Below are positions 47,529-56,173 of a DNA stretch of 63,887 nt, one piece after another. The number at the start of each line of letters is the position of its first letter. Positions within the stretch are counted from its first letter, which is position 1. Position numbers and translations under genes: made by a program. The notes under the pieces are model-generated. The model made no database searches. It saw only the letters and a list, made by a program, of their open reading frames with translations, and was not told the origin of the DNA. The DNA lies in assembly GCA_947494095.1 (NCBI GenBank), contig CANLTI010000024.1, positions 1-63,887 on the forward strand. Reading direction: 5' to 3'. This DNA is from an uncultured Pseudomonadales bacterium (lineage in GTDB: Bacteria; Pseudomonadota; Gammaproteobacteria; Pseudomonadales; Cellvibrionaceae).

Positions 47529-48434
47529 TCAAGAATAGTATTTAACTTGCCAAGCATCTATTCCCCAGCTTAGCATTTGTAGGGTTGTGGCGTGCTGCGG
47601 CGGGTTAAATCCCATATATTGTAAGCAGGTGTAAATATTTTTTTGAGGTGTATTGATATCGACCGCTGGCGCACCGTGCTGTTTACTGAGTTTATAGCCT
47701 CGGTCATCGAGCAGTACAGGGATATGGGTAAATTGAGGTGCGCTGTAATCTAGGGCCTCGAACATAATCAGTTGGTTAAAGGTTACATCAAGTAGATCAT
47801 CTCCGCGTACGACGTGAGTAATGCCCTGCGCAATATCATCGGCAATAACTGCGAGTTGATAGGCAAATAGCCCGTCTTTGCGGTGGATAATAAAATCGCC
47901 TGAAGCGAGTAAATCTTGTTGTTGTGCGCCGCATAAGGTGTCGCTAAAGCTTACGTGGGTGTTAAGGCCTAGCGTTGAAGCGTGTTGAATGTTGAATTTG
48001 ATTGCGCCTTGGGTGTGCTGTAAATGACGGCAATTACCGTTATAAACCCCGTCGAGCGCACGCAGCATTTTGCGACTGCACTGGCAGTAGTAAGTTAATT
48101 GTTTGGCCTTGAGCTGCGCTAGTGTGTGTTTGTATGCAGTGGTACGTGTACTTTGATACAGTATTTCACGATCCCAGTGCAGTCCGTGCTTGATTAAGCA
48201 CTCTACAATTGCATCGGCGGCGCCGGCAGGTTCTCGTGGTGGATCTATGTCTTCCATCCGCACAAGCCATAAGCCTTGCTGGGCTTTAGCATCAAAATAG
48301 CTAGCAAGCGCACACGCTAAAGAGCCTAAATGCAAGGAGCCTGACGGTGAGGGTGCAAAGCGACCAATATAGGGCGACGACGGGGTGCGTGAGCGTGAAA
48401 GGGGGCTACTGGGTGTTTGGATATGTGCGGGCAT
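47529..48434 (-). CDS. gluQ: Glutamyl-Q tRNA(Asp) synthetase
   Basis: 301 aa. HIGH-type motif FAPSPSGSLHLGSL, adenylate KMSKS-like YKLSKQHGAP, zinc ligands CQC..Y..C (YYCQCSRKML to NGNC). Lacks the anticodon-binding domain, as in GluQRS. It charges glutamate on the queuosine of tRNA-Asp. A Ser/Pro-rich 20-aa N-terminus precedes YIGRFAPS, so the true start may be downstream. Order dksA-gluQRS is conserved in gammaproteobacteria. Confidence 0.93.
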   Translation of the reverse strand: MPAHIQTPSSPLSRSRTPSSPYIGRFAPSPSGSLHLGSLACALASYFDAKAQQGLWLVRMEDIDPPREPAGAADAIVECLIKHGLHWDREILYQSTRTTAYKHTLAQLKAKQLTYYCQCSRKMLRALDGVYNGNCRHLQHTQGAIKFNIQHASTLGLNTHVSFSDTLCGAQQQDLLASGDFIIHRKDGLFAYQLAVIADDIAQGITHVVRGDDLLDVTFNQLIMFEALDYSAPQFTHIPVLLDDRGYKLSKQHGAPAVDINTPQKNIYTCLQYMGFNPPQHATTLQMLSWGIDAWQVKYYS

Positions 48435-48494
48435 GCTTGGGTAGTTCTGTGCCTATTTACGTAACTAAGGGGTTTATGAGCAAAGACTGTACTG

Positions 48495-48537
48495 CCCCAT
48501 GAATAAGCTCGCACACTGTGCGGGCTTATTCATGGGG
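48495..48537. repeat. 21-bp stem hairpin between dksA and gluQRS
   Basis: CCCCATGAATAAGC...GCTTATTCATGGGG: 21 bp of stem with one mismatch, tiny loop. No T-run, so it is not a typical terminator. It lies in the 198-bp gap of the dksA-gluQRS transcript and could be a processing or differential-stability signal. Confidence 0.85.
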
Positions 48538-48632
48538 TTAGAGTTATCGCAATGCGATGGCGCTAGAGTTGCCGCAATAAGGGTGCAGTTGCCGTGTGGC
48601 CATAAAAGATTAGAGCTGCCACGGCGTGACGA

Positions 48633-49070
48633 TTACCCGCCGACTTGTCTTTCTTTGATTTCTGCGAGAGTTTTGCAGTCTACGCATTGAGTGGCTGTTG
48701 GGCGAGCTTCTAAGCGGCGGATGCCGATCTCAACGCCGCAAGCCTCGCAGTAGCCGTAGTCATCGGCTTCAATGAGCTCGATGGTCTTGTCAATTTTTTT
48801 GATTAGCTTGCGCTCGCGGTCACGGGTGCGAAGCTCTAGGCTGAACTCTTCTTCCTGGCTGGCTCGGTCAGCAGGGTCGGGGAAGTTAGCGGCCTCATCT
48901 TTCATGTGGCTTACGGTGCGGTCAACCTCCACCATTAGTTCTTCTTTCCAGGCTAGTAGCAGGTTTTTAAAGTGCTCTAGTTGCGTTTCGCTCATGTACT
49001 CTTCGCCATCACTAGGCTGGTAAGGCTTAAAGCCATGCAGGGCGAATTGAGTTGCTTGTGAATCGGGCAT
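48633..49070 (-). CDS. dksA: RNA polymerase-binding transcription factor DksA
   Basis: 145 aa (E. coli 151). N-terminal helices with the coiled-coil tip, where DPADRASQEEEFSLELRTRDRERKLIKKI is recognisable, and a zinc finger CEACGVEIGIRRLEARPTATQCVDC. The coiled-coil tip Asp pair (FPDPADRA) needed for ppGpp-dependent control is present. First of the dksA-gluQRS-cbrXAB row on this strand. Confidence 0.96.
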   Translation of the reverse strand: MPDSQATQFALHGFKPYQPSDGEEYMSETQLEHFKNLLLAWKEELMVEVDRTVSHMKDEAANFPDPADRASQEEEFSLELRTRDRERKLIKKIDKTIELIEADDYGYCEACGVEIGIRRLEARPTATQCVDCKTLAEIKERQVGG

Positions 49071-49268
49071 TATTGCGGCCTCTTAATCTCTAAAAACCAA
49101 AAACTTTCCGTTAGTATTACCGCTATTACAGTGGCATTGGCGCAAAAATTGGGGCAATCTTTGCGATTTCAATAGTGAATCGCTGTTTACTTGCCTCGGC
49201 CAAGCCGGCAAACCTAACAGATTCCCCAAAAGTGCGCTAGCCCTAAGGTTAGTTAGTCAGGATATTTG

Positions 49269-50003
49269 ATGATTCTTACGCCATTATTACGAAAAGCGAC
49301 ACTAGTACGACGCTATAAGCGTTTTTTAGCCGATGTGATTTTGCCTTCGGGCGAGACAATAACAGTGCATTGCCCTAACACGGGCAGCATGAAAAACTGC
49401 ATTGTTGAGGGGAGCGATTGCTGGTTACTCCACAGTGATAACCCAAAACGCAAATACGCATATACCTGGCAACTAGCGACTACACCAACAGGCCATATTG
49501 CGTGTATCAATACGCAAGTGGCCAACAAAGTAGTAGCAGAGGCGTTGGGCCAAGGCGCGGTGAGCGAGCTAAGTGCCTACCCGCCCGAAGGTATTAAATC
49601 GGAGGTGAAATACGGCGACAAAAGCCGAATAGATTTTATGCTCGAAGCGCCGAGCTTGCCCCAGTGTTATGTCGAGGTAAAAAGTGTCACGTTATTAGAT
49701 ACACTACAGCCCGATAGCCCAAATCCTGAGCTTTGTGGTTTTTTCCCCGATGCGGTGAGTACCCGTGGGCAAAAACATTTGCAGGAGTTGATGAGTATTG
49801 TGGCTGAGGGGCGACGGGCGGTACTGTTGTTTTGTGTATTGCATACAGGCATAAAAAAAGTGAGAGCGGCACAGCATATCGACCCTAAATACGCCGCTTT
49901 ATTGCAAGAGGCCAAAAGGGCAGGTGTTGAAATATTGGCTTATAGTGCAGATATCTCCTTAACCCACATCACACTCAGCGCGGCATTGCCTGTGGAGTGT
50001 TAG
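49269..50003 (+). CDS. sfsA: Sugar fermentation stimulation protein homologue SfsA
   Basis: 244 aa from ATG 49269. SfsA features: RYKRFLADVILPSGETITVHCPNTGSM at the N-terminus, nuclease-like core SRIDFMLEAP...YVEVKSVTL, and FPDAVSTRGQKHLQEL. Fold is that of a DNA/RNA-binding nuclease-like protein; cellular role unclear. Often next to dksA, as here (divergent). Confidence 0.93.
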   Translation: MILTPLLRKATLVRRYKRFLADVILPSGETITVHCPNTGSMKNCIVEGSDCWLLHSDNPKRKYAYTWQLATTPTGHIACINTQVANKVVAEALGQGAVSELSAYPPEGIKSEVKYGDKSRIDFMLEAPSLPQCYVEVKSVTLLDTLQPDSPNPELCGFFPDAVSTRGQKHLQELMSIVAEGRRAVLLFCVLHTGIKKVRAAQHIDPKYAALLQEAKRAGVEILAYSADISLTHITLSAALPVEC

Positions 50004-50164
50004 GGTTTTAATGTTGGGCAAGCCATTATTGCCTCGCCCCAACCCTAACCCTCGTCAGTGCAAGCTAAGCCGCCTGCATGAGGTTTATTGGTGCCACACT
50101 GTAGGCGGCCGAGAAGCGCGGGTATAGCGCCTTAGGGGCACCTTTTTAATGAATGATTAGAGGG

Positions 50165-50524
50165 TTATGTTAACACCAAGGTGTCGGTCACGCGCTGAAT
50201 GCTGACCTGTTGTAGTGTGTCGCCCGCGCAGGGCCCACTCACGCATTCACCGCTGCTGGGCATAAAAAGCGCGCCATGCGTAGAGCAGCGCAAAAGTTCG
50301 GTGTCAGCATCTAAAAAGTGATGTGCTTGCCACTCGAGTGGAATATTCAAGTGAGGGCAGCGGTTGATAAACGCAGTAAAAACTTGCGCTTGCTTAACCA
50401 CAATATAGTGCTCATTATCAATACTCACACCTAAGGTTTGACTGTTGGGAGCTTGATGATCGTTGTGGGTCGATTGAGGTTCGGCAAATTGCTCAAAGTG
50501 TGTGACAGTGCAAAGCGTTTTCAC
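50165..50524 (-). CDS. Rieske [2Fe-2S] ferredoxin-like protein
   Basis: 119 aa. Rieske ligands CPHLN (C-x-H) and CSTHG (C-x2-H) 17-20 residues apart, within the usual cupin-like fold (DNEHYIVVKQAQVF to GECVSGPCAGD). It resembles small soluble Rieske proteins of nitrite reductase/dioxygenase type; partner not in view. Extra N-terminal ~30 residues are His/Gln-rich. Confidence 0.85.
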   Translation of the reverse strand: MKTLCTVTHFEQFAEPQSTHNDHQAPNSQTLGVSIDNEHYIVVKQAQVFTAFINRCPHLNIPLEWQAHHFLDADTELLRCSTHGALFMPSSGECVSGPCAGDTLQQVSIQRVTDTLVLT

Positions 50525-50613
50525 AAATGTGGGCCTATGTTAAAAGGCATTATTGTAACGTGCACAAGTCATCAGTGTAGGGCAATTTTTTTTGTCGCTA
50601 GACCAAAAAAGTG

Positions 50614-50913
50614 TTAACCGTTAAGCTCGGCAACGTTAGTGGGCTCTTCGGCATCGTTAACCAGTTGCACTTTCAGTGAGGCCGGTAAGTCATTCCAGTG
50701 CACGTCCATTAAAGCGCCTTGCAGAGCGTAGAGCATGACTTTAGACACGTGAATGCCACGGTCTTTGATGCGACGGTAGGTGTCAACTGCGCCTACGTCT
50801 TCTAAGTCCTGATAAGTATTGATACCAACAGCATGTAAAATATTGACAGAGGCCATACCGAGATTGCGAAGCTCTAGCAGGTCTTGGTTTTTTAATTTAG
50901 CATTGGCTGGCAT
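50614..50913 (-). CDS. TfoX C-terminal domain protein
   Basis: 99 aa. Residues 10-85 match the TfoX_C helix-hairpin domain: LRNLGMASVNILHAVGINTYQDLEDVGAVDTYRRIK then LYALQGALMDVHWNDLP. Stand-alone TfoX_C proteins of this size are common; competence control by full Sxy/TfoX proteins cannot be assumed. Confidence 0.85.
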   Translation of the reverse strand: MPANAKLKNQDLLELRNLGMASVNILHAVGINTYQDLEDVGAVDTYRRIKDRGIHVSKVMLYALQGALMDVHWNDLPASLKVQLVNDAEEPTNVAELNG

Positions 50914-51224
50914 AGTGATAGTCCTGGTGGTTTATTATAATGGTGCTATTGAGTGTTAATTATTCATGGGCCATGGATTGTTTTTTTAGGTTGCACAACA
51001 TGAGAGTCTAAAAACTGTATGCCCCTCATTAATGTAGACAATGTTTTAATGTTTAGCACAAGATTTTAAATTTAAAAATTATCTTTATAAAAGTGCTAGC
51101 TAGTTCCCGAATTAACCCACTGCTTTCGTTTGTTTAATCTGCAAAGTGTTTAAATAAGCGACTGCAATAGTAGCTTTTTTAAACAAATACACAATTATTT
51201 AGCGCGCCAAAATGAGGAGCTCGA
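50914..51224. other. Intergenic, nothing recognised
   Basis: 311 bp of AT-rich DNA between the divergent TfoX-C and LdcB-like genes, presumably holding both promoters. No hairpin or gene stands out. Confidence 0.6.
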
Positions 51225-51911
51225 GTGTTTAATCGCGATAGTGCTTTAGGATGTGAAGACTCACATGTTACTAGTGTGGCTTTTGACGACGATGGCAGTG
51301 TGTTGCTGCATAAGCAATTCATTGCACCGTTAAAGGCCTTAATGGCATCGGCCAAGCAGGCAGGCTTTACGCTAAAAGTGGCGAGCGGATACCGTAGCTT
51401 TGAGCGACAGCAATGTATTTGGGATGCCAAGGCTCTTGGCCGTCGACCTGTACTGGATGGCCAAGAGCGGCCCATTAATTTAATGACACTGACGGCAAGT
51501 GAGCAGGTTCGCGCGATTTTACGATGGTCGGCACTGCCTGGCGCATCACGTCATCACTGGGGGTGTGATGTTGATGTTTATGAGGCTAGCGCGTTACCGA
51601 GTGGGCAGCCGCTGGCCTTGACGGTGCTCGAAACAAGCACAATATTTGCTGATTTTTATGGCTGGTTAGAAGAGTATTTAGCGCATCAAGAGAATTTTTT
51701 TAGGCCGTATTATGGCAAAAACAAAGGCGCAGTGGCGAACGAACCTTGGCATTTAAGTTACAGGCCTTTAGCGCAGCAATATGAAAAACTGTGTGATTAT
51801 CAGGCTTTCCGTCAACGCTTGATAAGTGCCAATATTCAGTTAATAGATGCCGTGCTTGAGCAGTTGCCATTTATTTACGAGCATTATGTGGCTGCGTATT
51901 TTACCGAGTAA
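51225..51911 (+). CDS. M15B D,D-/L,D-carboxypeptidase (VanY/LdcB-like)
   Basis: 228 aa, GTG start with AGGAG 6 nt before it. Zn motifs SRHHWGCDVDVYE (HxxGxxxD) and EPWHLSY (WH), and the upstream LKVASGYRSFERQ signature of the family. It would trim peptidoglycan stem peptides. No signal peptide is visible, so it may be cytoplasmic recycling-type or exported by another route. Confidence 0.88.
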   Translation: MFNRDSALGCEDSHVTSVAFDDDGSVLLHKQFIAPLKALMASAKQAGFTLKVASGYRSFERQQCIWDAKALGRRPVLDGQERPINLMTLTASEQVRAILRWSALPGASRHHWGCDVDVYEASALPSGQPLALTVLETSTIFADFYGWLEEYLAHQENFFRPYYGKNKGAVANEPWHLSYRPLAQQYEKLCDYQAFRQRLISANIQLIDAVLEQLPFIYEHYVAAYFTE

Positions 51912-51962
51912 CACAGAAAATCAGCCGTGAGCTACCGTGTTTCGAGACTGCTTGGTATTAAA

Positions 51963-52022
51963 ATGCTATCGAAAAAAATAGTATCGACAAAAATGCTATC
52001 GAAAAAAATGCTATCGACAAAA
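51963..52022. repeat. 15-bp tandem repeat upstream of the HAD gene
   Basis: Four units of ATGCTATCGAMAAAA (51963, 51978, 51993, 52008), the second with ATAG for ATGC. It lies 46 bp before the HAD gene start, where copy number could shift promoter spacing. Confidence 0.9.
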
Positions 52023-52068
52023 ATATAATTAAGTCCGATGTTAAAGATGTGTCTAGGTGATTAACGAT

Positions 52069-52821
52069 ATGAATGATGTAGTTTTTGGCTCAGCCACAAA
52101 AAAACTGTTAACCAGCAAAAAATTAAAGGCTGTTATTTTTGATTGTGACGGAGTGTTAGTGGATAGTGAACCTGTATATGCTGAAGCGTTTTCGCACACT
52201 TTAGCCGCTTTTGGTTGTGATTTGCCGGCTTCACTTTTAAGGGAAACATTACAAGGCAAAAGTATGGCTGATTGCTATGCGTGGCTCGCTAAACATTGGC
52301 ACTTTAGCGTAACAACACATTTTGAAAAAACATTGCTAGCCCATACCGATCGACTCATTGCCAGTAAGCTTCAGCCAATTAATGGCGCCGCGTTGACCGT
52401 GGCGGCTATTCGTGCACCTAAGGCGGTTGCCTCTAACGGGCTACGCCAGTCGGTATTGGCCAATTTAAAACGCTGCCAGCTGGATCATTTTTTTGGGGAG
52501 CATATTTACACAGCCAATCAAGTGGCTCAGCCAAAGCCCGCGCCTGATATCTATTTATTGGCTGCTAAGCGCTTGGGCGTGCTGCCTGCAGAGTGTGCGG
52601 TGGTAGAAGATTCCCCATTGGGGGTGGCTGCTGCTGTGGCCGCGGGCATGCAAGTGTGTTGGTTGCAGCAAGGCTTACAAGAGGGGCTACAAGAGGGGCT
52701 ACAAGAGAGGCTCCAGGTGCAGACCTGCACCGCCGTGCCCCACGCTCAGGTGCACCATGCTAGCTCTATGCAAGCGGCGGCGCTCTGGCTTGTTGACCAG
52801 GGCTTGGCGTGCGGTAAATAA
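52069..52821 (+). CDS. HAD-superfamily phosphatase (beta-phosphoglucomutase-like)
   Basis: 250 aa; ATG 52069 is preferred (AGGTGA upstream), GTG 52057 possible. HAD motif I FDCDGVLVDSE, motif II in KAVASNG, motif III with KPAPDIYLLAA, motif IV VVEDSPLGVAAAVAAGM. Small-molecule phosphatase or sugar phosphomutase. The loop after motif IV holds a GLQE repeat (GLQEGLQEGLQERLQ) made by 12-bp DNA repeats, just before the C-terminus. Confidence 0.88.
   Translation: MNDVVFGSATKKLLTSKKLKAVIFDCDGVLVDSEPVYAEAFSHTLAAFGCDLPASLLRETLQGKSMADCYAWLAKHWHFSVTTHFEKTLLAHTDRLIASKLQPINGAALTVAAIRAPKAVASNGLRQSVLANLKRCQLDHFFGEHIYTANQVAQPKPAPDIYLLAAKRLGVLPAECAVVEDSPLGVAAAVAAGMQVCWLQQGLQEGLQEGLQERLQVQTCTAVPHAQVHHASSMQAAALWLVDQGLACGK
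52672..52707. repeat. 12-bp tandem repeat inside the HAD gene
   Basis: Three units GGSYTACAAGAG encoding GLQE, with a partial fourth. In frame. Confidence 0.9.
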
Positions 52822-53047
52822 TTAGCGCGCTGAATAAACAGTACTGTGTAAGCCTCATTAGTGACAAGCTAAGCCGCTATAATAAGCTGCTATATTTATC
52901 ACTAAGGCGCATAGAATTTATCGTCATCAATAGCGTTGAGCTATTGTCATAACCTTTTTATTGCAAATAAGGCATGCCTTTTTAAGCGATTGATAAGGCT
53001 GAGTAACATGAGAATTATAAAAGCCGCTGTGCTTAAGAGGAATAATT

Positions 53048-53896
53048 GTGGAATCTGAAAAATTTGATTTGGTCTTTAGCGGGCAAATTTTGCCACGGCA
53101 AGAACTCGCTGTTGTTAAGGCGAATATGGCGGCTTTATTTAAAATCTCATCGGCTCAGGTAGAGGCACTATTTAGCGGTAAAGCGATTGTGCTTAAGCGC
53201 AACGTCGATTTGACCGCCGCTAACCGCTATCGCGTTGCGATAAAAAAAGCAGGTGCGCGCATCGATCTCTTAAAAGCGGGTACTGCTCCGGTAAAAGCAC
53301 CGGTAAAAACGGCAGAAAAAGTCGTCGTAAAAGCTCCTGTGAGCACAGAGACAAGCACAGAAACAAATACCGATATCAATAGCGATGCGAGCACTCAAAA
53401 TGCACCGCGTATGAGCGCCAACGCAGTGCCGCCGCAAACGCCCGCCATCAAAAAAGCCCAAAAGCCGAGCGCTAGCCTCGAGGCATTACCTGTGGGCGAA
53501 GGACTATTGGCGCCTAGCGCTGACTTACGTGCAACGGTAGTCGTACCCGATTTTGAAGTATTGGAGTCGGGCAGTGATTTACTGAGCGAAGATGAGAGGG
53601 TGAAGGTTGCGCCTTTGGATATTGACTTATCAGCGATTACTGTACGAGCGCTGGGACCCTTGGTCGATGATGCAGAGCTTGTACGTAAAGCCCCTGTTGC
53701 CGTGACTGAGCTACAAGCCGACATTTTACCCGCAGGCTCAAGTTTGCTTCAGGACTCTGAGCGCCGGCAGGTAACCCCTGCCAATATTCAAGCATTAGAT
53801 CTTGATATTGCACCGGTAGGAGCGCGTTTAGATAGCGAAAAACCGCCAGCCCCACCAGCCCCCAATGTTGATCATATTGCACTGGCCGATGACTGA
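53048..53896 (+). CDS. Hypothetical protein with N-terminal compact domain and repeated acidic tail
   Basis: 282 aa, GTG with AAGAGGA upstream. Residues 1-75 form a compact alpha/beta unit (FDLVFSGQILPRQEL, FKISSAQVEALFSGKAIVLK, then NRYRVAIKKAGARIDL). The middle (80-150) is Thr/Ala/Lys-rich and disordered. The tail (150-270) repeats a unit with SGSDLLSEDERVKVAPLDIDL and GSSLLQDSERRQVTPANIQAL, plus VVDDAELVRKAPV-like partial copies. No signal peptide. The N-terminal domain looks conserved in related bacteria, but I do not recognise a named family. Confidence 0.75.
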   Translation: MESEKFDLVFSGQILPRQELAVVKANMAALFKISSAQVEALFSGKAIVLKRNVDLTAANRYRVAIKKAGARIDLLKAGTAPVKAPVKTAEKVVVKAPVSTETSTETNTDINSDASTQNAPRMSANAVPPQTPAIKKAQKPSASLEALPVGEGLLAPSADLRATVVVPDFEVLESGSDLLSEDERVKVAPLDIDLSAITVRALGPLVDDAELVRKAPVAVTELQADILPAGSSLLQDSERRQVTPANIQALDLDIAPVGARLDSEKPPAPPAPNVDHIALADD

Positions 53897-53960
53897 GGGC
53901 GCTCTTACGCAGTTAGGCCGATAGCCTTTAGCGAGACAGCGCTGTGTCGCTCACAAAGAC

Positions 53961-54566
53961 TTAGCCTTTATCCCAGTTGGGGCAGGTAATGGCACTATCG
54001 TCTGCGTTACGGGTAGCGCCTTTAGCATTGTGTTGTGCAATATAAGGGCGACCGGTAAAGCTGAGCGTGACTCGCTGTACTAATTGTTTAAGAGGTGTGG
54101 CGGGGCAATAAATAAAGCTGGCAGGTGTATGACTTGAGCCATTGTTTTTGAATTGTAAGCTGGTGTGGTTGTTGAGGCGTAATTGGCCGCTCAGCGCTAA
54201 CGTTGTGCGGCTGATAAGCTCCTCATTGGCGTCTCGCCTTTTATTTCGATTGGTATCGACAAAAATTTGCAAGTGCGAAAAATTACGCAATTGACAGACG
54301 CCTTGTGCGTTACTGCCACACAGTGAGGTGGTGGTACCACGGGCTATCGCCAGTTGCCGCGCTGTTTGTAGTTGATTGTGTAGGGTGTAAATGATCATTT
54401 GTGACTCGGCCTTGGCGCGCCAATAGCTAAAGCCGGGTATGGCTGCCAACCACAAAATAGCCAAAATGCTCAAGGTGATTAAAAGCTCAATAAGCGTTAA
54501 ACCGAGCTGTGAGCGGGTTTTTATGGGGGACGAAAAGGTAAAAATAGACCATGAGGAAATTAACAT
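53961..54566 (-). CDS. Type IV pilus minor pseudopilin (FimT/GspH-like)
   Basis: 201 aa. Start ATG 54566 is chosen with AAGGAG upstream (a GTG at 54569 is also possible). Prepilin cleavage site RSQLG/LTLIELL with the E at +5, then a hydrophobic helix ILAILWLAAIPGF, and a GspH-type C-terminal domain with ARQLAIARGTTTSLC. It carries a long 23-aa leader. Processed by PilD and put into pili or type II secretion pseudopili. No other pilin genes nearby. Confidence 0.88.
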   Translation of the reverse strand: MLISSWSIFTFSSPIKTRSQLGLTLIELLITLSILAILWLAAIPGFSYWRAKAESQMIIYTLHNQLQTARQLAIARGTTTSLCGSNAQGVCQLRNFSHLQIFVDTNRNKRRDANEELISRTTLALSGQLRLNNHTSLQFKNNGSSHTPASFIYCPATPLKQLVQRVTLSFTGRPYIAQHNAKGATRNADDSAITCPNWDKG

Positions 54567-54619
54567 CACACACTCCTTTGTAATAGCGACGGTCTAACGC
54601 TAGTTAAAGAGTGTGTGAT
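54565..54619 (-). promoter_or_regulatory. RNA hairpin covering the fimT-like ribosome site and start
   Basis: In the minus-strand mRNA the segment AUCACACACUC (54619-54609) pairs perfectly over 11 bp with GAGUGUGUGAU (54575-54565), which contains part of the AAGGAG site and the first two bases of the AUG at 54566. The loop has an AGCG/CGCT inner stem. The start would be masked when folded. Confidence 0.55.
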
Positions 54620-54756
54620 TTACCAGTAATTAGTCAAAATATAGCGTTTAAAGGCGTATATTGTTACTTATTACTGGAAATAGCCCATACCTTGTATGCG
54701 TTAAGCGCCTTAACTTCTCAGCGAATATTTAAACGCTGGCGCTGACAACCAGATGT

Positions 54757-55290
54757 TTAGGCTTGTTTGTTGTGCAGTGCAATCGCGTCGACAATTTCTT
54801 TTTTGGCCGCGTCAGCGTCTTCCCAGCCATCAAGCTTGACCCATTTGCCTTCTTCTAAGTCTTTGTAGCGCTCAAAGAAGTGAGAAATTTGCTTGATTTG
54901 AATCTCGGGCAAGTCTTTGTAAGACGTGACGTTGTCGTACAGCTTGGTAGTTTTGCTCACAGGTACCGCTAATATCTTGGCATCTTCGCCCGACTCATCT
55001 GTCATTTTAAGTACGCCAATAGGGCGACATTTAACCACGCAACCTGGGACTAAAGGCGAGCCCATCACAACCAAAACGTCTGCTGGGTCGCCATCACCGC
55101 ATAAAGTATTCGGGATGTAACCGTAATTGCAGGGGTAGCGCATAGAGGTGCTTAAAATACGATCAACAAATAAAGCGCCAGTGTCTTTATCTAGTTCATA
55201 TTTAATTGGCTCGCCACCTTGAGCAATCTCGATGACGACGTTAACTTCTTCTGGAGCATTTTTACCCGTAGGTACATTGTTAAGGCTCAT
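54757..55290 (-). CDS. ppa: Inorganic pyrophosphatase (family I)
   Basis: 177 aa. Active-site signature DGDPADVLVV, MRYPCNYGYIPNT and the metal-binding AKILAVP region. It hydrolyses pyrophosphate to drive biosynthesis. Standard length. Confidence 0.96.
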   Translation of the reverse strand: MSLNNVPTGKNAPEEVNVVIEIAQGGEPIKYELDKDTGALFVDRILSTSMRYPCNYGYIPNTLCGDGDPADVLVVMGSPLVPGCVVKCRPIGVLKMTDESGEDAKILAVPVSKTTKLYDNVTSYKDLPEIQIKQISHFFERYKDLEEGKWVKLDGWEDADAAKKEIVDAIALHNKQA

Positions 55291-55504
55291 AATGTGGTTC
55301 CCTATGAATTTATATAAACGATGGTTAAATGAACAATAGATGTAAAATCGGCGGGCATTCTAGCATAGGCAGCACAATTTACAGTGTTCTTAGTCAGGGT
55401 GAATGTTGTACGAGTCACGCTGTGTACAGGTTGCGGAGTATCTTAAGGTTCCTATGCTATAGTGCTTCGCGTTTTATGTGGGGGTCAAGCTTGAGGGTAG
55501 GTAA

Positions 55505-56173
55505 ATGTTAGACGATTTAGTACGCGAGGGTGTAGGGATGACCTCGCGGCGTACACGCGAGCGCCTAATAGAGCGGTTGAAGGTAAAAGGGATCAGCAAT
55601 GAAGGTGTACTTAAGGTTCTGGCAGCTACGCCTCGACATTTATTTGTGGATGAGGCATTAGCGCACCGAGCATATGAAGATACGGCATTGCCTATTGGGT
55701 TTAAGCAAACACTGTCTCAGCCTTATACGGTTGCCCGTATGACCGAGCTTTTGCTCACTAATTGTAGTTGCTTTGATACTGTGTTTGAAATTGGTACAGG
55801 CTCTGGTTATCAAACGGCAGTACTGGCGCAGTTCTTTAAGCGAGTCTATACCGTAGAGCGTATTGCCGCGCTGCAACAAAAGGCGAAGGCAAGGCTGCAA
55901 GGTTTGGGCTTTTATAATATTCAATACCGTCACGCCGATGGCCATTTAGGCTGGCAAAGCGGTGGCAGTTTTGATGCCATTATGGGGACAGCGGCGGCAG
56001 CCGACTTGCCCGAGCAATTGCCTAACCAACTGAAGCCGCAGGGAGTTTTGATTCTGCCTGTGGGTGATAATACTCAAAATTTAACCCTGATTCGGCGCGA
56101 TGGCGATACTTTTTCGACCTCGGTTGTTGAATCGGCTAATTTTGTTCCGCTGCTAAAAGGAATCATCTCTTGA
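55505..56173 (+). CDS. pcm: Protein-L-isoaspartate O-methyltransferase
   Basis: 222 aa. PCMT features: PRHLFVDEALAHRAYEDTALPIGFKQTLSQPYTVARM, SAM motif I FEIGTGSGYQTAVLA, post-I VYTVERI, and IMGTAAAADLP near the active site. Repairs isoaspartyl damage. First of pcm-DUF368-nlpD-rpoS; surE, which usually precedes pcm, is missing here. Confidence 0.95.
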   Translation: MLDDLVREGVGMTSRRTRERLIERLKVKGISNEGVLKVLAATPRHLFVDEALAHRAYEDTALPIGFKQTLSQPYTVARMTELLLTNCSCFDTVFEIGTGSGYQTAVLAQFFKRVYTVERIAALQQKAKARLQGLGFYNIQYRHADGHLGWQSGGSFDAIMGTAAAADLPEQLPNQLKPQGVLILPVGDNTQNLTLIRRDGDTFSTSVVESANFVPLLKGIIS

